Shown here piece after piece: positions 61,294 through 64,000 of a stretch of DNA of 64,000 nt (position 1 is its first letter; each line of letters opens with the position of its first letter). A model generated the notes under the pieces. The model saw nothing but the letters and a program-made list of their open reading frames with translations. It did no database searches and was not told the origin of the DNA. The DNA lies in contig JAEPML010000006.1 of the NCBI GenBank assembly GCA_017643925.1, positions 62,001-126,000 of the forward strand, written 5' to 3'. A program made the translations under genes and the position numbers. The DNA is from Roseibium sp. (lineage in GTDB: Bacteria > Pseudomonadota > Alphaproteobacteria > Rhizobiales > Stappiaceae).

Positions 61294-64000
61294 AAGTCTT
61301 TTCCGACAAAACACGCCCTGTGCACCTGGGACCTTTCCCACTCGAACGACTTGCGCGGATCGATGGGGCGCCGGACCTTGGCCATGTCCCTGTCCCGGAA
61401 CAGCTGAAATTTGCGCAGCCGGATCGGCCAGAAAACATCATCAACGCAATGAGCGAAGCCCAGGCGATGCTGGATGCCATCCGTGATGGCCTCGTCAACA
61501 GGGCAAAAGCCGACATTCCATCGGACCCGGTCGAGCGGCAGAACCATCTGAAGGCATTCGGATATTTCACTGACGCATCGATGGTCGCGACCTGCGCTTT
61601 CGATCGGGGAATGATGTTGGCGGAGCCTTTCCGCAACCCTGATGTCGACCGATTGGCGCAGAAGCTGCGGACGACCCAGCCCAAGTCGATTACATCGGGC
61701 GTGGATCTGATCATGGCGGATCTGCGCGATGCCATGAACGCACCGCCGAAGGATGTGACGGGGCACAAACATGCCCTGGTCTTCCTTTCGCAGCATCCGC
61801 GCGAAGTGCGTCAGGACGAACCAGGCGCAAGCTGGCTTGAAGGCGCAGGAGCGCATCGTTCCGCGCTGCGTGCCTCGGAAATTGCCGTGGTTCTTGCACA
61901 ATATATACGGCTTCTGGGCCATGACGCCTGTGCTCACAGTGCGTCTTCATCGGACGTTGATCTGAACCGCCTGGCCGTCGCTTCGGGCCTGGCAACCGTC
62001 GAAGACGGACAGCTTCACAATCCCTATCTCGGGGGCGGGTTTTCGATTGCGGCGATCACGACCGAGCTAGAATTGGCACACGATCAGCCCCTGGTTCCGA
62101 TGAGGGAGCAACCGACCCATCACACCCATGGGCTTGCCTGGAAGCTTGGCTACAGAACGGCCAAGAGTGCCAGAACGCTCGACCCTTTTGCGGAGCGCCA
62201 ATACGTCGATGGGGCGCATCCCTTTGAAACCCTGAAACGGGTTGACCAGCCAACGACCTATATGGACGAGGCGCGCATTCCGCGCGTTCCCAAACGCACC
62301 GACATGTTCGCCCGCTCGCTCTTCGGGGATATGGGGCGCAAGAACCAGCAGGCGTCCACCAATGGGCAATACGTGCGCAAATCTGCACCGTCCATGGCTC
62401 AGAGGCGTGCGCTCGGTGCCTTTGTTCTGCTTCAGGATGGCAATCCGATGGAAGCAAAACTCGAGCTGACATCCGATCCGAAGGTCAATGCCGACAATCT
62501 GAAGGCCATGTCCTACTTCCTGGGCGTGGATGCGGTCGGTGTGTCGCGGTGCCCCGAGTGGTCCTGGTACTCCCATGATGCCACCGGTGCGCCCGTCGAC
62601 CCTCCGCACGATCAGGCGATCTCGATGATCATCGATCAGGGCTACGAAACCATGGAAGGCGCTTCAGGAGACGACTGGATTGCAGTGTCGCAGTCCATGC
62701 GGGCCTATCTCCGGTTCTCCATTCTGGGCAGCATCGTAGCCAAGCAGATACGCAATCTGGGTTTCAAGGCGAAGGCCCACACGGTGATCGATGGCGAGGT
62801 TCTTCAACCACCTTTGCTGTTGCTCTCCGGTCTCGGAGAAGTCAGCCGTATCGGTGAGGTCATTCTCAATCCGTTTCTTGGGCCGAGACTGAAGTCCGGC
62901 GTTGTCACGACTGACATGCCGCTTGCCCATGACAAGCCAATTTCGTTCGGATTGCAGACTTTCTGTGAGAACTGCAACAAGTGCGCACGCGAATGTCCCT
63001 CAGGTGCCATCACCGCAGGGCCAAAGCTGATGTTCAACGGTTATGAGATCTGGAAGTCGGACAGTCAGAAATGCACGACCTATAGGATCACCAACCAGGG
63101 CGGGGCGATGTGCGGCAGGTGCATGAAGACCTGTCCCTGGAACCTTGAGGGAATTTTCGCGGAAGCCCCATTCCGCTGGGTTGCCATGAATGTGCCCAGT
63201 GCAGCTCCCGCGTTGGCCAAGCTGGATGACATGATCGGCAACGGGGAGCGCAACCCGACCAAGAAATGGTGGTGGGACATCGAGCTCGCCGACGACGGGG
63301 CCTATCGTCCGGCCAGCCACACGGTCAACCAACGGGATCTCGACAAGGATCTGGATCTAAAGTACGAGGACCAGACGCTGGCGGTCTATCCTGCCAATCT
63401 TGCGCCGCACCCCTGGCCGTTTCCGTTCCCCATGGACCGGGAAAAGGGCATCGAAGCCTATCAGGCCATGATCACCGCCGAACAATACAAGGCACGGCTT
63501 GAAAAGGGGGACACGGACGGTCTTGCCCATTCCTACCGGATCAGCGGCGACGCGCCGGTCATCCAGGTGGAGATCGCCAAGGTCGAGCACATGGCCGATG
63601 GTGTGACCAAATACGAGTTCGTGCCGCTGAATGGTGACGAACTGCCCGCCTGGGAAGCCGGTGCGCATGTCGATATCGTGATTGCGCCGGAGTTTTTACG
63701 CCAATACTCCCTCTCGGGGGACCCGGCAGACCGGAGCCGGTACCAGATCGGGGTTCTTCGGGAAGAGAACGGACGGGGCGGTTCGCTTCTGCTGCATCGC
63801 ATATTCACCAAAGGGCGCAAGCTGTTCATCTCCAAACCGATCAATCATTTTCCGCTCAATGAGCAGGCCAACCGGTCCTATCTGATGGGAGGCGGGATCG
63901 GCATCACGCCAATGATTGCAATGGCGCATCGACTGCATCGAATTGGTGCGGAATTCGAGGTTCACTATTCCTGCAGCGACAGGTCGCAGGCTGGGTTCCT
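61290..64000 (+). CDS. Self-sufficient reductive dehalogenase, fused to flavin/NAD reductase, 3' part missing
   Basis: At least 903 codons are open to the window edge. Residues about 1-630 form a reductive dehalogenase domain with two [4Fe-4S] motifs: Cys559/562/565/569-Pro and Cys595/608/611/615-Pro. The segment upstream should hold the cobalamin. A linker leads into a phthalate-dioxygenase-reductase-like module with the flavin motif R804-Q-Y-S and the NAD motif GGGIGITPM (867-875); a C-terminal [2Fe-2S] ferredoxin is expected beyond the window. There is no Tat signal, so the enzyme should be cytoplasmic and catabolic rather than respiratory, as for BhbA and NpRdhA, which remove halogen from hydroxybenzoates or phenols. 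TTG 61290 is chosen for GGAG nine bases upstream; a stop at 61254 bounds the frame. Confidence 0.88.
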   Translation, partial: MKVFSDKTRPVHLGPFPLERLARIDGAPDLGHVPVPEQLKFAQPDRPENIINAMSEAQAMLDAIRDGLVNRAKADIPSDPVERQNHLKAFGYFTDASMVATCAFDRGMMLAEPFRNPDVDRLAQKLRTTQPKSITSGVDLIMADLRDAMNAPPKDVTGHKHALVFLSQHPREVRQDEPGASWLEGAGAHRSALRASEIAVVLAQYIRLLGHDACAHSASSSDVDLNRLAVASGLATVEDGQLHNPYLGGGFSIAAITTELELAHDQPLVPMREQPTHHTHGLAWKLGYRTAKSARTLDPFAERQYVDGAHPFETLKRVDQPTTYMDEARIPRVPKRTDMFARSLFGDMGRKNQQASTNGQYVRKSAPSMAQRRALGAFVLLQDGNPMEAKLELTSDPKVNADNLKAMSYFLGVDAVGVSRCPEWSWYSHDATGAPVDPPHDQAISMIIDQGYETMEGASGDDWIAVSQSMRAYLRFSILGSIVAKQIRNLGFKAKAHTVIDGEVLQPPLLLLSGLGEVSRIGEVILNPFLGPRLKSGVVTTDMPLAHDKPISFGLQTFCENCNKCARECPSGAITAGPKLMFNGYEIWKSDSQKCTTYRITNQGGAMCGRCMKTCPWNLEGIFAEAPFRWVAMNVPSAAPALAKLDDMIGNGERNPTKKWWWDIELADDGAYRPASHTVNQRDLDKDLDLKYEDQTLAVYPANLAPHPWPFPFPMDREKGIEAYQAMITAEQYKARLEKGDTDGLAHSYRISGDAPVIQVEIAKVEHMADGVTKYEFVPLNGDELPAWEAGAHVDIVIAPEFLRQYSLSGDPADRSRYQIGVLREENGRGGSLLLHRIFTKGRKLFISKPINHFPLNEQANRSYLMGGGIGITPMIAMAHRLHRIGAEFEVHYSCSDRSQAGF

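Noticed and set aside
60750..61937. 395-codon minus-strand frame opposite marR and the dehalogenase
   Set aside because: Antisense of two well-supported genes and of the intergenic gap; no family features.
1..64000. tRNA, rRNA, CRISPR arrays, insertion sequences, prophage or conjugative genes
   Set aside because: None was recognised on either strand; no transposase or integrase motifs and no regularly spaced repeats.

Overview
The window reads as chromosomal DNA of a metabolically versatile, probably marine alphaproteobacterium. Evidence for this is the high GC content, the dense packing of solute importers (CUT1, Dpp-type, Phn-type, TTT and TRAP), the LysR/LacI/GntR/Lrp regulators beside them, and the MttB-like, MmgE/PrpD and self-sufficient reductive dehalogenase genes typical of Roseobacter/Stappiaceae-like genomes. 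The placement is inference; no rRNA, tRNA, IS, phage or CRISPR was seen. It is an accessory, catabolic stretch made of consecutive 'regulator + transporter + enzyme' cassettes.

Layout. 1-1735 (-): 5' part of a secreted protein with a metzincin-type HExxHxxGxxH motif, cut by the window edge. 2035-8467: TetR gene, a palindromic operator, and a (+) operon of a nucleotide-binding-domain-less ABC membrane protein, a DUF2147 protein, a membrane-fusion protein and an RND pump. 8500-13692: an MttB-like methyltransferase with an enolase-superfamily enzyme (-), a divergent LysR gene and a second enolase-superfamily enzyme (+). 14202-24964: a chemoreceptor, a LacI regulator, a glycerol-type CUT1 importer with two ATPases and a 62-residue membrane protein, and a DhaK-DhaL kinase. 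Copies of the same LacI-type operator lie before the chemoreceptor, the regulator and the importer, so sensing, uptake and phosphorylation look like one regulon. 25068-25829: an isolated periplasmic binding-like protein. 26218-32249: GntR regulator with paired operators, a trans-sulfuration-family PLP enzyme and a CUT1 importer in one operon.

32460-37185: methionine catabolism (Lrp regulator, methionine gamma-lyase, second Lrp regulator, AceE-like 2-oxobutyrate dehydrogenase E1), matching the mdeRAB system of Pseudomonas. 37210-44325: tripartite tricarboxylate transporter with a fused TctA-TctB protein, TctC, two MmgE/PrpD proteins and a divergent LysR gene. 44331-52541: PAS-LuxR regulator with tandem dyads over its start, a Dpp-type ABC importer with a fused double ATPase, an aldehyde dehydrogenase and an SDR. 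52558-52944: SpoIIAA-like protein. 53402-57776: PhnDCEE-type importer coupled to a HAD-IIA protein with an altered first motif. 57816-64000: TRAP transporter (-), MarR regulator with a dyad operator, and a reductive dehalogenase fused to a flavin/NAD reductase, running off the right edge.

Many genes overlap by 4-8 bases (ATGA, TTGA), showing translational coupling inside operons. Three of the solute-binding-protein genes are followed by a GC-rich hairpin before their membrane genes, which would favour excess binding protein over permease.
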